A DNA stretch of 64,000 bases from Rhynochetos jubatus (lineage: Eukaryota > Chordata > Aves > Eurypygiformes > Rhynochetidae): NCBI GenBank assembly GCA_027574665.1, contig CM050690.1, positions 74,133,433 through 74,197,432 of the forward strand, read 5' to 3'. Of this stretch, positions 23,166 to 35,025 are shown piece by piece. Within the stretch, counting starts at the first letter, position 1. Every line of letters starts with the position of its first letter. The translations under genes were made by a program, and so were the position numbers. The notes beneath the pieces are model-generated. The model made no database searches and had not been told where the DNA came from. It was given only the letters and a program-made list of their open reading frames with translations.

Positions 23166-26100
23166 AAAGCAGGACAGGCTCCATACGAAAGCATTAGAGC
23201 CCTTTCCCTCAATACCCAGCTGCCGCTTGGCTCAGCTGCTTGCAGCTGAACAATTACCTCATTTTCTCTCCCATTTGGATTTACAAGAGAGTAGTTTTCC
23301 CTTATTGCTCCCTTTCATTCCTCTGGTGCCCCTTGCCCATTCCTCCTCCACCACCCAATGCCTGGCTATGCCAGCCAGCAGGCACTCACAAGACCCAAAT
23401 CAATACCCTTGGTGGGTCCTCTCCATGCTACCCTTGCCCTTGTCCACTTTCCCTCCCTGCAGGGAACAGGGTTAGGGTTAGGTAGTTGAACTAAACCATC
23501 CACTTGCGCCTGTCCATGAGCAAGCGGCTCTGCATTCCCCCATGCCTCAGCTTCCCCAGATGCACAGTGGCCGTGGCGCACCCTCGCAGCGAGCCAGCAA
23601 GGCTGGCCTAACCGATCTTTGCAAATTGCTTTCTAATCCCTGGGGAGAATGGCAAAGTATGATTAATATGACTATTTATTTTGCAGGCATGTGGGAGGTA
23701 AAGGTGGAAGTGCTGAGACATATATTTGATTTGGCAAATTAACACATCATAAGACATAACCATAAAAAATGCGCAGCCTCCTAAAATTGTTTCACTGCCC
23801 CCACCTCCATCCTTGCTGGATGAGCTGTAATGAGAATATAAGATAAGAGAGCTGTCAAGATAATCTTCCCTGTTATATTCCATGTAGTTGCAGGGATGGA
23901 AGTTGCAAAAATAACACGTTTTTGCAGTCTTCGGGCCAGATCTCCCCATTAGTGAGCAAGGCTACACAGCCCTGGTGTTTCCAGGTGTTTGCTCCATGTA
24001 ATGAGTGCCACCCGCTGTGAAGTGAACTGTTCTCCATCCCTCTGCTTTCTGTGGGCAGATCACCCTGTCCAACAGGGACGTGCAATATGTGAGGAAGTCA
24101 TCACTGTCATCCTGAGCAAGGCTTGTCCTCAAAGTTGCCTTCCCCAGGCAAACACATTGGGGTGGATCAGACCCTCATGGAAATCCTGGGGCAGCTGCAG
24201 ATTTGGGGAACTTTTCTCCCTCGGGGTCTGATGCTCTCCTGCTTACCACTGTCATTTGGTGGAAAGCTGAAGAGAAGTTTTAATATTTGAGTCACTTGTC
24301 TGGCCATAGGTGTGGCCCTCAGAGGGATGACTCCAGCTCAGCATCATGACAGGAGTGTCCTCACAAGCTGGCTGGGCAGCTGGGAGGTGCCAGGGGTCAG
24401 CAATGCTGGGGCAGATCCCACCTCACCCGAGTTAAAGCCAGAGCATTTAAGTCAGAGCCAACCACCTTCACCTCCCTTTCCTAGGCATGGAGGGCAACTC
24501 TTGCTTGAGGTTCCTGCTGTAGGGTGAGGTCATAAGAAGTTTATTTCTCTCCAGGGATGAGAAGGGGAAACCATGATGACAGATCAAGTTTTGACACTTA
24601 CAAGCTGGAATAGCAGCATTTGTGCCAAGAGTAGGGGCATTGCCAAATCCAGGGTGTCTCTCCAGTCCAGTGGACCTATGTCTGAGACAGGTTGGCATCA
24701 GGTGGTTTAGAGCCAGGAGGAGAAAGCTATAAAGCTGTCAGGTCTGGCACCATGCTCTGGGCTCAAGTTCTCAGTCTCAGCCCTAGTAAGCCCTCTGCAC
24801 CACCAAGACTGACATGGGTTTCTGGGGAAGCCCTTCACAAATGCATGTATCTTTTCTGAAGCATCTACTGCTTCCCACCTCCAGGTGGTCACCAGCCATC
24901 TGGGTCTGCCAGAAATGTCCTGGCACAGGATGAAAGTCTAGCTGCAGTGGATGAGAGCCAAGGATGCATCTCTGGACAAAGGGGTGAGTCTGCACAGGTC
25001 CAAACCTAACCCATGGCTTCACGCTGTGGTTATCACCAGTGACATTGCTGCCCGGTTTCAAACCAGGCTGCAGCTGTGGCCATGCATTCACAAGCTCAGC
25101 TGGCTCTTGCAGTTAACAGCTTGTCTTTTCACATCCACGTTGCATCTCACGGCTAGTGAGAACTGCCTTTCGCCCCTGCCAATTTTCCAAGCACTGGTCA
25201 GGGCTGCGTGAGCAGCACTTTTCCTTAATGATAACATGGTATAGGTTTGGAATAAAATGTCACCTTAATTCTAAATCAAGGGGTTTGCCATTCACAGGCT
25301 GCTGAAGCCCCATTAATAAACCTGCCATGTTTCAAGGCACAGCCGGATGATTTTTCCCTCAGATACCCCGTGCCCAACGTAATGCTGGCATGCAGGACAC
25401 AGCCAGATATTCGTCACAGTCCTGGGATCACACAGATACCCAAAGGGGTTTCATGGTTTTGCCACCTATGCAGGATTTTGTAGTGAGCTGATGGGAGGAC
25501 ATCTCACCTGAGCAGGGCAATGATGGACTTTATGAAGTGGGCGCTAAATTTCTAACAGGAGATACCCACAGCAGCTTCCCCACCTGATCGATGTCATGGT
25601 TGGTGTTGCAGAGGGTGATGCTGGATGGGATCCTGCTACCAGGTCTGGATGCAGGCATCTGAGAAAGAACAATTTCATTTCTATCCAGCTACACCAGGCA
25701 GTGGCAATCCAAAACCATGGAGTACCAGCCCTCCACCACCACCACCCATCTCTGTGCAAGCTGGAGACTGACCCTGGGGCACACAAAAGTGAAACAGCAT
25801 TAGTAAGGGTGTAATCTAGAGCCTATCTGTGAACGTGTGTGCTGCTGCCAATAAGGAGGGGAAGTATTTTGAATTCAGTTGAGGTTTTCTCTGGCTCAGA
25901 GTGACCTTTAGAGAGCCCACGTCCCAGTTTGCCGTTTCCAGCAGAGCTGGCGTTGCAGTCGGCTCTCCGTTCTCATAATGATATTTTTTTTTCTCTCTCA
26001 GCTGAAATATTTATGCAGGTTTTTAGGGGTGTAGCTTTCATCACTCCAACCCAGAGGAAATGGTCAAATCACAAAGCAGACAACGGTATACGGCCCTGGG

Positions 26101-28423
26101 GATAGCATGGCCTTTGGTAACACTCCTTCCCATGGCCTTTCTCCTAGGAAACCTAAGAGCAGTTTATGAAGCTGATCCCATCAGACCCCACAGAGAGACT
26201 TAGCCTAAACATCTGAAGGATGAGAGCCACAGAGAAAAGGGAGTAGAAGAAGAGAGTTTGTAGCAACAGCTTGAAATAGGAGGGAAGATTAGGACAAGAA
26301 CATAAAGGAACCACTCTGTGAATCTGTGAAGTCAGAGAAGTAACACCATCTCGTTTACCACTCAAGCACGCAATGTTTGTCATATTAAAATAAAAACAGT
26401 GGGGAATGATTCCCCAAGGAGACCTCTTTATCTGACTGCATTAATGCAAGATAGACCCTTGTGTGCATGCAGGCAGTAACAGAGAGACAGACACATACAC
26501 AAAGGATTGCCTTGAGAACGGGAAGGGAACAAGGCAAAAAATCTTTAATCTACAGTTGCAGAGCAATAAATGAGTGTGTTGACACCTCTGTGCTGCCCAC
26601 AAAAATGGACACCATCCATTTCCCTCCTCCTTCCCCTGCAAGAGCATGGCTATGGGAGGGAAGGCCTGCATCCCCAATATCTGTATACCAGCTTGAATTC
26701 ATCAGAGAAAGTACCTTGCAATGTGGGGGCAAGAGAAATCTCTTGCCAAACTGACTCTTGGTTTGTCTGATGTCCTAGGAGAGCCTGCTGGGATGCTGCA
26801 GGCACAGCAGGCCCCAGGACACCAGAACCATCCTCCTTTGAAATGCAGGGCTGCAAACCCCAGCGGGTGGACTGGCTCTGTCTCCTGCTCGGTTGTCCCT
26901 GAAGCAGGACCCACATCCTTCTGGAAACAAGCATTTAGCTGTGCCATGGGCTTGGCTCTGAGCATCTTTTCTACAGCAGTCAATGCTCTGCCTTCCTTTA
27001 CCACCCCAAAATCCACTGCTTTACACTAATCCTGCAGCTTTGTCTGGGCTCCATCTGGCTCAGCCTAGAGCTTTTCCAAGCTGCTGGCAATCCTGCCCCA
27101 TCTCACTCTTAGCTGAAAGCTGTGGGGAACATCAAGGTGTTCTCCACAGCATACAGTAACGGGACCCTAAAAACCAATTTGCCAAGGTCATCTCTGTACA
27201 GCACCCAGTACAGAGTGGCTGAGATCAACTCTGAGCCCTGCTGCTGATTTCATCCAAGGCAAATATGTAACTACCAGCAACCTTGATGCTGCAGTGTTGG
27301 AAAATAATGTTTTAAACAGAACCCTTTAAAGAGCAACAAAGACCAAGCAAACGGATACCGTAAGAGCTTCACAAAAACCCAAATCCTCTACAGGGGGAAA
27401 TTAGCAAGCATTGCTGCTGGCTGGATCTAATTTATTAAGGTCTCAGAGCAGGCAATCATGAAGAAAAGAGATAAATAATCTTCAGAGAGAACAATTGCAG
27501 ATCAGTTGTGACATAATCAGGAGACCAGTGTCTCAGGGCTGGGGAGAGGGGATGCCAGGCCTTTCTCTCATTAATCAGAAATAAAAGCCAGAAATATGTG
27601 TCTATCTCTACTCTACAGCAGTGCTGCAATTGATTGTTAATTGTTCTCTTTGAAAATTATTTATCTCTTTCCCTCAGGATCGTTCCCTCCTCCCTTCTCT
27701 GTTCCTTCCCATAAAAAAAGAGTGACCCTAATGTATCTTGAAAGGAGAATTTGCAGAGCAAGAGGCTCTTCACAGTTTCATGATTGGATCCCAAGCAGCT
27801 GGATGGGGAAAGAAGTTACCCATTATGGTCACAGTTTTGCCTGTTTATTGGGAAATGGCAGATTGTAGCTTTAAGAGAGGCATCAAGGACTTGATATATG
27901 GGAAATCAAGCTGCATTTTCTTCACTCTGGCTCTCGGTGCTCTTGGGTTAGGCACTGTGTGATGTATGGAGCAAGGTTTGGAGCCCTGAGAGCACTAATC
28001 TGGTAATGCTGGTAACAGCAGGGTCCTGGCAAAGACCTCCCGAAAACTCTTGCTGCTCAGCAAATTAAGCATAATGGAGTTTAAGAGGGAGATGGGGGTA
28101 TCTGTATTGAGGGTTACCTTATTTTGTAAAGATTTTATTTAAGAGTATTTATTCTTAGAGCTTTATTGTTTTTAAAAAATCTGATTTTGTCCAAAGTACA
28201 TTATTAGAGGTGCCAACCCAATAACTGGGCATGCCAACCAGAAACTTTTAAACGCTGTGTAAACCCTTTGCTCAGCAAGCACTGGGAATGGAAAGGTGTC
28301 AGGAATGAGACCACTAATAATCAGTGCTTTGGGAAGGTAACATGAGCTGCGTTGTATCTGGAATGGGTAAATACCTGACCATTAGCCTGGTCTCCACGTC
28401 CTTGCTCCTGCATGGAGAGAGCA

Positions 28424-28469
28424 GGGTGACCCAGTGGCACAGTGTGGGGTGACCCAGTGGCACAGTGTG
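28424..28469 (+). repeat. Perfect 23-bp tandem duplication
   Basis: The unit beginning 'gggtgacccagtggcacagt' occupies 28424-28446 and repeats without mismatch at 28447-28469. The absence of mismatches suggests a recent local duplication. Confidence 0.9.
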
Positions 28470-28710
28470 GTCCCCTGAGACCCCTGGGATGATATCACAG
28501 CTGGATGTCCATGTGAGACAGGGGAGAAGAGGGACTGTGCTGGGGAAGAGTGCAGCAAAACTCCCTCCTTTCCTGCCTGGCAGGAGGGAGAGGAGGGAGC
28601 CCAGAGGAGCAGCTGCTCTGCCCCAGCCTGGGTGAGGAGGGCTGGGTTCCCCTGGCATGGCACATTTCCAAAAACGGCTGGCAGCTGCTGAGTTGTTCCT
28701 CACTTGCTCT

Positions 28711-28743
28711 GCCTGTGACACGCCGTGACACGCCATGACACAC
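28711..28743 (+). repeat. 10-bp short tandem repeat, three units
   Basis: Three consecutive decamers read 'gcctgtgaca', 'cgccgtgaca' and 'cgccatgaca', then 'cac'. Each has the core TGACA. Confidence 0.8.
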
Positions 28744-28903
28744 TGCAGGAAAGCTCTTTTGGTGCCCAACGCACTCAGACACCACATCTCATCCATTTAT
28801 TTGTTTCTGTTTCCTGGCAGGATTTCTGGGTCTGGAGTGGAGCATTTCTCCCCTTTCATTTGCTAGACTGTGCTTGCTCATGCTGGCCATCTTGGCTGGT
28901 GTG

Positions 28904-28978
28904 AGGACTGGCTGCAATTGAGTCTGTGGGGCAGAGCAGCATGCTGCTGCCCTGGCAAGCAGCAGCATGGCCAGTCCT
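28904..28978 (+). repeat. Two-tier inverted repeat, hairpin-forming
   Basis: The outer arms 'AGGACTGGC' (28904-28912) and 'GCCAGTCCT' (28970-28978) are perfect complements. The inner arms 'CATGCTGCTGC' (28940-28950) and 'GCAGCAGCATG' (28959-28969) are too, with an 8-base loop. The two right arms are contiguous, while a 27-base segment (28913-28939) bulges on the left. The length (about 75) is in the range of microRNA precursors, but the large one-sided bulge argues against a canonical one. Confidence 0.75.
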
Positions 28979-29204
28979 GAGAGAGAGGGGTTTATTTCAC
29001 AGTGGGAAGGCTCAGCCTGATGGCTGGATGGCTGAAAGCATGCTGTGAAACTCAGAAAGCCATACTGAAGCCTGGTGTGTATAAGCCAATGCTCACCTCA
29101 CCATGAGCAAGTGGAATTGAGCAGCACCTATCCCTAGGGATCCAAGTCTGTCATGGGAAGGATCTGGGGAAGGTGGTGGTGAGGGTAAGGAACACCCATT
29201 GTTT

Positions 29205-29310
29205 TTACCCAGGCTAGTTTTCCTCTGTCTGTGAAATGGAGATCATCTGTCTGTCTGCTGAAAGGTTGGCAAGATAAGATCTATTACTGGATGAGGGCAT
29301 AGAGGTCTTG
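29205..29310 (+). mobile_element. MIR/CORE-type SINE remnant
   Basis: The block 'ttttcctctgtctgtgaaat' followed by 'ggagatcatctgtctgtctg' and 'ctgaaaggttggcaagataa' follows the + strand body of CORE-SINEs, where typical copies have 'gtttcctcatctgtaaaatg' then 'gataat' and 'agggttgttgtgaggatta'. Only the middle to 3' part is readable. Confidence 0.5.
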
Positions 29311-32300
29311 GATTGAAAGCAGCTAGAGAAGGGCAAAGGATGATAATTATTATTTCAGAAGAAATTCCCAACTGTGGAATCGTTATGTCTCATTAGCATT
29401 TAAAAATGAGCATCCTGAAAATGGGAGCAGCCCTGGAAGAAGATGAGAGGAGGGGCCTCCCCATCCCATCTCCTCCCAGCTGCAGAAGACAGCCTTCCCT
29501 ATGTTCAACATCCACAGCCTGGGGCAGATTTTCAGGGGAAAAAAGATGCCCAGCACTTGACATACACATAACCTGTTGTCATCCCTTTGAAAAATCCTGT
29601 CCCCTGTTGGGTGGCAATCTGGAGCCTGGAAAGCATGTGGTTCTCCCTCTGTGTATTTATGCACTGGTTTGCTGGATGTGATGCTTTAGAAAAGGACCTT
29701 GATCCTTCACTCAAAGCTCAGAGCCCAGCTTGCTCAGAATACAGTCTCTGCAGTTGGAAAAGGATGCTAACTTGATTTTGCCACTTGCTGTTTCCTGCCA
29801 AGATTAGGAAGAAGGGAAAACCCACTTAAAATGCCTCTTCCACTCTGTTTCTTAGCTTGAAATAGTCATACATTTTCTTTTTACTTGTAAAGGACATTGT
29901 CCATCCTTATGAGGGGCTGGGAGGACGTTTAGAAACCAAAACATGCAATGTTAATGCATGCATTTTGATTAAATTCTTGATGGGAAAATTCAACAGGTCC
30001 TTGATTAGAGTTTTAATGAAAATCAAAGAGCCACAAAGTAGCCAACAGCACAGAAGCCTGAGCATTCAGGGTGGGCAAGGGTGAATCAGCCCGACTGAGA
30101 CTCTTTTCAGCTCTCCTGCACCAAGAAGTGGTCGTTGGCTGTTGGCCAGTCTTGAACACTTCTCTTTCCATTTCATTTCCCACATTCTATAAATACATTA
30201 AAAATAAAATTAAGAACCTTGGTTTCATTCCAGTTAAGGAGAAAGGGGGGAAAAAAAAAAAAGCAGACTTTTAACAAATGCATTTTCCCTGTAAAACAGA
30301 ACTGTTGATTTCCAGCTTTCTGACAGAGGAGGTGTCAGAGTACTTGTGACTCGGTGAAAAGGCATGTCAGCTTTGCTGCATGTCTGATGTGAGCAGAAAT
30401 CTTCCCTGTAACATCACCCAAAGTGTTCTGTACCAGCAAATATTTGTCTTCTGCATAGCAGTAAAAGGGATTCTTCGGTAACTCTCTGCACTGGGGTCAT
30501 TCGAGTCTTGGTACAACAAATACTGCGTCTAATGAGAGTGAGCAGTGCTTGATCTACGGGTAAAAGCAGTCAAAATCCATTTGGCATGGTAAGTCCAGAG
30601 AGGGAGGAGAACAAGCACGGAGCGAACAAAAAGAGCCCCAACAGCACATGGATCCTGGAGAACAAAAGCAGGTGAGACATCAAAGAACACTCCGAGGGAA
30701 GCACCGAAACCAACACAAAAATCACACGAGAGCTTCCTTATGCGTGCTCCTGCCTCTGTCTGAGTGATCTCTCATTGCCCACGGGGGAAAGCAGAAGGGC
30801 AAGTTGTGCTCTGATATTTCTTTTGCGAGGTGAGGAGCGGCCCCCTTCACTTAGCTGTTCCCCCCGTGCTTCTGGAGGCCACTCTGCATGGAGATACAAG
30901 AATTTGGGCTGCATATAAACTTCTTGCTGGAGGCTCCTGTTGAGTCTGGGTGGCTGTTGGACACCCAAGCCCTCCTGCTTCAGGGGCTCGCTGGAGCGAT
31001 ACCTTAAAATATGAGCGACTTCAGTTGGCAATTCCCTTGCATGTCTGTGTGTTATGTGCATCCATCAACAGCCTTGCAGCAGCTGGGGAGTCAATGAGGA
31101 TGCTTGAGAAGCACCCAGATGAGGATGATTAGTTGTGATCTTCCTTTAAACTTCATCATGCTGAGCAACTAAATGAACAGAGACAAAAGGGTGTTTGGCT
31201 CCTGTGTAGCTGGTGAGACACAGGAAAGGCAGGAGCTCTGATGGGTGAGGAGCATGGCATACCTCTGTCTGTGGAAACAGTGGGGAGAGCTGGGGAAGAG
31301 GTATGGAGAAAATGACAACAAGCTGTTAACCACCGTTTCTTGTGCGTGGGAGCGTGGGTTGGTGCTGCTTGCTTGCAGGACACATACACAAAGCTGAGCT
31401 CTGGAGAGCAAAAGCAGCTGCAGGGATCCCTATTCCAGCCAGCACCTCGCTGCTCCCTATGCCTGGCTGCTAGCATTGCCAAGCTGCAAAACGGAGCCCT
31501 GAACCCAGCACTCTCCAGTGACTAGAGACAGAGATGGGCTTTGTCACTGTCCTGTAACACGCATGTGACACTTCTGCTTTTACAATCTGCAGGAGAACCT
31601 GTGTTTTACACAACTTCCCCTGTCGCTGCAAGGGAGCAGAGCTGGACACGGTGTCTGGCAGGCAGCAGTTGCCTAGCTCACTTCAGACTCCATCAGACTC
31701 CTCTTCCCCGTGGTACCATCACTGTCTTCCTGGTGACAAATTACCCCACACAGGCAGCTCAGGTGGAGAAAGGCGACAGACGCTGCCAAAGGGCAGCAAA
31801 GGAGAAAAAAGAGGCAGTCTTCATGCAGATGCCCCTTGCACCACAGTTAAGGGGGAAACAAAATCCCAAATCAAAGAAGGGAAATAAAAAATATGGAAAA
31901 TGTCCCCCCATTCTGCAGCTGTCACCTGGGAGTTTGCATAAAGTTTATGATGCCCTTTCATTGCTAGAAACCAGCAGTAAAGGGGCCTGGCGTTTATTTG
32001 GCAGCTCCACACTGTTCCATGAGCAGTAAATGTTGCTGGGTTAAATGCACAGCATGGAGCCAGGTCTGCAAGATGCACTGTGCCTCTGCAGGAGCAGGGC
32101 CAAACACTGCAAGGTGGTCCTTGGGTGCTGATGCTCCCAAGCGCCTGGAAGAGCCCAGATGGATGGAGACAGGGAGAGGGAGACAGAAGGATGCATCAGT
32201 GCATGCCTGCAGTGATGGCAGGCTGTCTGTACCACCATGGCAGCTGCTTTTTATGGAGTGGAGGGACAAAAGAGGGCTGCGATGATTTTATAGCTGAGGG

Positions 32301-33455
32301 TCCATGGGGTCATTGGGGTGTTTCCTTGGCCCATCTCTTTGTGAAGAAATCTCAGGCATGGGCAGGACGCCCTTCCATCTACTGAGAATCACATCTTAGT
32401 CCCCACAGCTGCTCTGCCCCTAGGCGGGACCAGGCACTGTGGACCAGAGTTGGGGGACATGAAGACCTTCAGCACATAGGGACATAGCAGATCCCAGCAG
32501 GCTTTTGGTTCTGTTCTGCTCCTGGCATGTCACAACCCTTAGTTGTGCCTTGGTGAGAATGAAGAGACTGACGCTTTCCTACCCAAGGGTTGCCCTCAAG
32601 TCTCCAGAGTGAACAGCAAAACCAGACTGGTGGGACCTGTCCCCGTCATTTTGGTGGCAGTGACACAGAGGGGCTGGGGACCCCCAGCACCCTCCATGTT
32701 TGCTCAGGGATGACATGCCTCCATCAGAGACAGGGGTGGGCAGAGCTGGTCACAGGGAAAGACCCCAGACTGGCCTGAGCCATGTAACTGGACTCTGAAT
32801 GGTACAGCCACAGGCATCTGTTTATTCTCATTTCTCCTCCCATACTCACATGAAGGGTCCAGAGCAACTTTTCCGAGCTCTGAGTACAAAAACCAGCATT
32901 TCAAAATACTCACCTTTGAGAGAAGCAATACAGTTTGGGGTGGGAATGGCAGCTGGGGCTGGAGCTGCCTGGAGACAGAGGTGGGAAGGCAGCAGAGCTC
33001 TTGCAGTGAAGCCAGACCACCTCCTGCAGGGATGCCTTTGAGGAAGACTAGCCCCATGAACAGCTGACCTCACCTCTGACACATGAGCTCAGATCACAGC
33101 TTGACAAAAACCCACAGTAGTTGTGCTGCCATGAATCAGAGCTGCAGGGAGAAAGAAAAATGAAAACACAAGTCCAAAACCTCCCTCCCCAAGTAAACTG
33201 CCCCAGAATAATCTTTGACACCACTCAGGCTGAGGTTGTAACATCTTAGCACTCTGCAAGGGATGGCTAGGGAGGAAAGAAATTACTCTTACAATGAGGA
33301 ATGGAGTCATCGTGTGTAAGGCATAGCAGGATCACTTGGTTTTTAAATGCCTGGAAGGTGTGTTTCACAGCCTGGCCACTAAATGCATGCATCCGGTTTA
33401 TCGCTCTCACACAGATTTTCTGGTGTGGCTCCAGCCGGATGCCACACCATCCAAT
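29311..33455. other. Unique-looking non-coding DNA
   Basis: No gene supported. Contents include an AT-rich block at 29930-30040, a short A run at 30250-30264, and GC-richer patches at about 31400-31700 and 32000-32300 that produce several overlapping open frames on both strands. A good donor-like site (GTAAGT) at 30599 follows an acceptor-like site at about 30460, but the interval has stops in all frames. Confidence 0.55.
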
Positions 33456-34985
33456 CATCATTCGGGAGCACCTAAGGAACCTGAAGGTGCACAAATCCAT
33501 GGGACCTGATGGAATACATCCGCAGGTCCTGAGGGAACTGGCAGATGAGGTTGTGAAACCTCTATCCATCATATTCAAGAAGTTGTAGTGGTCTGGTGAA
33601 GTTTCCACTGACTGGAAAAGGGGAAACATAAACCCCACCTTTAAAAAGGGAAAAAAGGAGGGTCCAGGGAACTGTAGGCCAGTCAGTCTCACCTCTGTGC
33701 CTGGCAAGATCATGAAGCAGATCCTCCTGGAAACCATGCAAAGGCACATGGAGAATGAGGAGGTCACTGGTGACAGCCAACATGGCTTCACCAAGGGCAC
33801 ATCATGGCTGATGAATATGGTGGCCTTCTACGACAGGATACTGTATCGGTGGACAAGGGAAGAGCAACAAATGCCATCTACCTGGACTTCTGCAAAGCAT
33901 TTTACACTGTTGTGCACGACATCCTTGTCTTTAAATTAGAGAGACATGGATTTGACAGATGGACCGCATGGTGGATAAAGAACTGACTGGATGGTTGCAC
34001 TCAGAGAATTGTGGTCAACGTCTCAATGCCTGAGTGGAGAGCAGTGACAAGCAGTGTTCCTAGGGGGTTGGTGTTGGGACCGGTGCTGTTTAACACCTTT
34101 GTCAGTGATATGGATGGTGGGATCGAGTGCACCCTCAGCAAGTTTGTGGATGACACCAAGCAGTGTGGTGCGGTCGACACACTGGAGGGAAGGGATGCCA
34201 TCCAGAGGGACCTGGACAGGCTGGAGAGCTGGGCCTGTGCCAACCCCATGGAGTTCAACAAGGCCAAGTGCAAGGTCCTGCACATGGGTCGGGGCAATCC
34301 CAAGCACAAGGACAGACTGGGTGGAGAATGGATCGAGAGCAGCCCTGAGGAGAAGGACTTGGGGGTAGTGGGAGATGAAAAGCTGGACATGAGCTGGCAG
34401 TGTGCGCTGGCAGCCCAGAAAGCCAACCGGATCCTGGGCTGTATCAGCAGAAGGGTAGCCAGCAGATCAAGGGAGGGGATTGTCCCCCTCTACTCTGCTC
34501 TCATGCAGTTCTGCGTCCAGCTCTGGGACCCTCAACGTAAGAAGGACATGAACCTGTTGGAGCAAGTCCAGAGGAGGCCACGGAGATGCTCCGAGGGCTG
34601 GAGCACCTCTGCTATGGGGTCAGATTGGGAGAGTTGGGGGTGTTCAGCCTGGAGAAGAGAAGGCTCTGGGGAGACCTTACAGCACCTTCCAGTACCTGAA
34701 GGGGCTACAAGAAAGCTCGAGGGAGACTTTTTACAAGGGCCTGTAGTGACAGGACAAGGGGTAATGGGTTTAAACTGAAAGAGGGGAGATTTAGATTGGA
34801 TAACAGGAAGAAATTCTTCACGGAGAGGGTGGTGAGGCACTGGAACAGGTTGCCCAGAGAAGCTGTGGATGTCCCATCCCTGGAAGTGTTCAAGGCCAGG
34901 CTGGATGAGGCTTTGAGCAACCTGACCTAGTGGAGGGTGTCCCTGCCCATGGCTGGGGGGTTTGGAAGCAGAAGAACTTTAGGTC
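33456..34985 (+). pseudogene. CR1 ORF2 reverse transcriptase, broken
   Basis: ORF2 encodes the reverse transcriptase that copies CR1 RNA at the target site. Three frames are needed to read this copy. Frame A (33456 to about 33840) has 'GPDGIHPQVLRELADEVVKP', '[13 protein letters not shown]' and '[10 protein letters not shown]', with a TAG stop at 33586. The frame then shifts. Frame B holds motif A '[11 protein letters not shown]', with the catalytic Asp at 33885-33887 kept but the following FD changed to FY. After a TGA at 33984 it continues with '[15 protein letters not shown]' and motif C 'FVDD' at 34143-34154, whose two catalytic Asp residues are intact. An uninterrupted 255-codon stretch spans 34011-34778. 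From about 34580 the family sequence ('[17 protein letters not shown]', then '[14 protein letters not shown]') lies in another frame. The copy is inactive. Confidence 0.92.
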
Positions 34986-35025
34986 CCTTCCAACCCAAAC
35001 CTTTCTAGGATTCTATGATTCCATG
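33456..35025 (+). mobile_element. CR1: CR1 LINE, 5'-truncated, best preserved copy
   Basis: This is a 1.57-kb 3' portion of an avian CR1. It starts inside ORF2 at 'REHLRNLKVHKSMGPDGIHP', just upstream of the reverse-transcriptase core, and runs through the whole RT palm, the ORF2 C-terminus and the 3' UTR to a tail of 'attctatgattccatg'. CR1s are usually 5'-truncated because reverse transcription starts at the 3' end and stops early, and full-length copies are about 4.5 kb. The 3' end has the ordered blocks also seen at 6690-6845 and 62884-63029. The sequence just before 33456 does not match CR1, so the insertion point is near there. Confidence 0.97.

Larger units (their letters stand above)
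19671..29204. other. Long stretch of unique-looking non-coding DNA
   Basis: No gene is supported. The longest open frame (189 codons, 20924-21493 on +) lies in a GC-rich patch that is also open on the - strand, and it resembles no family. Items inside are listed separately: an inverted repeat at 20738-20777, a G-run motif at 23149-23165, small tandem duplications at 28424-28469 and 28711-28743, and an inverted repeat at 28904-28978. Blocks at 22985-23110, 23600-23900 and 27400-27520 have the look of conserved non-coding sequence. A two-and-a-half-unit TTAGGG run lies at 23468-23482. Confidence 0.6.

Noticed and set aside
23468..23482. TTAGGG units resembling telomere sequence
   Set aside because: Only about two and a half units, which is common by chance and not an interstitial telomeric array.
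30201..30264. A run after an AATAAA-like area, as in a processed pseudogene tail
   Set aside because: No gene-like sequence was readable upstream and no flanking duplication was seen.
30460..30604. Acceptor-like and donor-like (GTAAGT) pair bounding 138 bases
   Set aside because: All three frames contain stops. It could only be a non-coding exon, and there is no further support.
31117..31170. C/D-box snoRNA-like motifs (GATGA ... CTGA)
   Set aside because: Spacing is too short, there is no terminal stem, and no C'/D' boxes were found.
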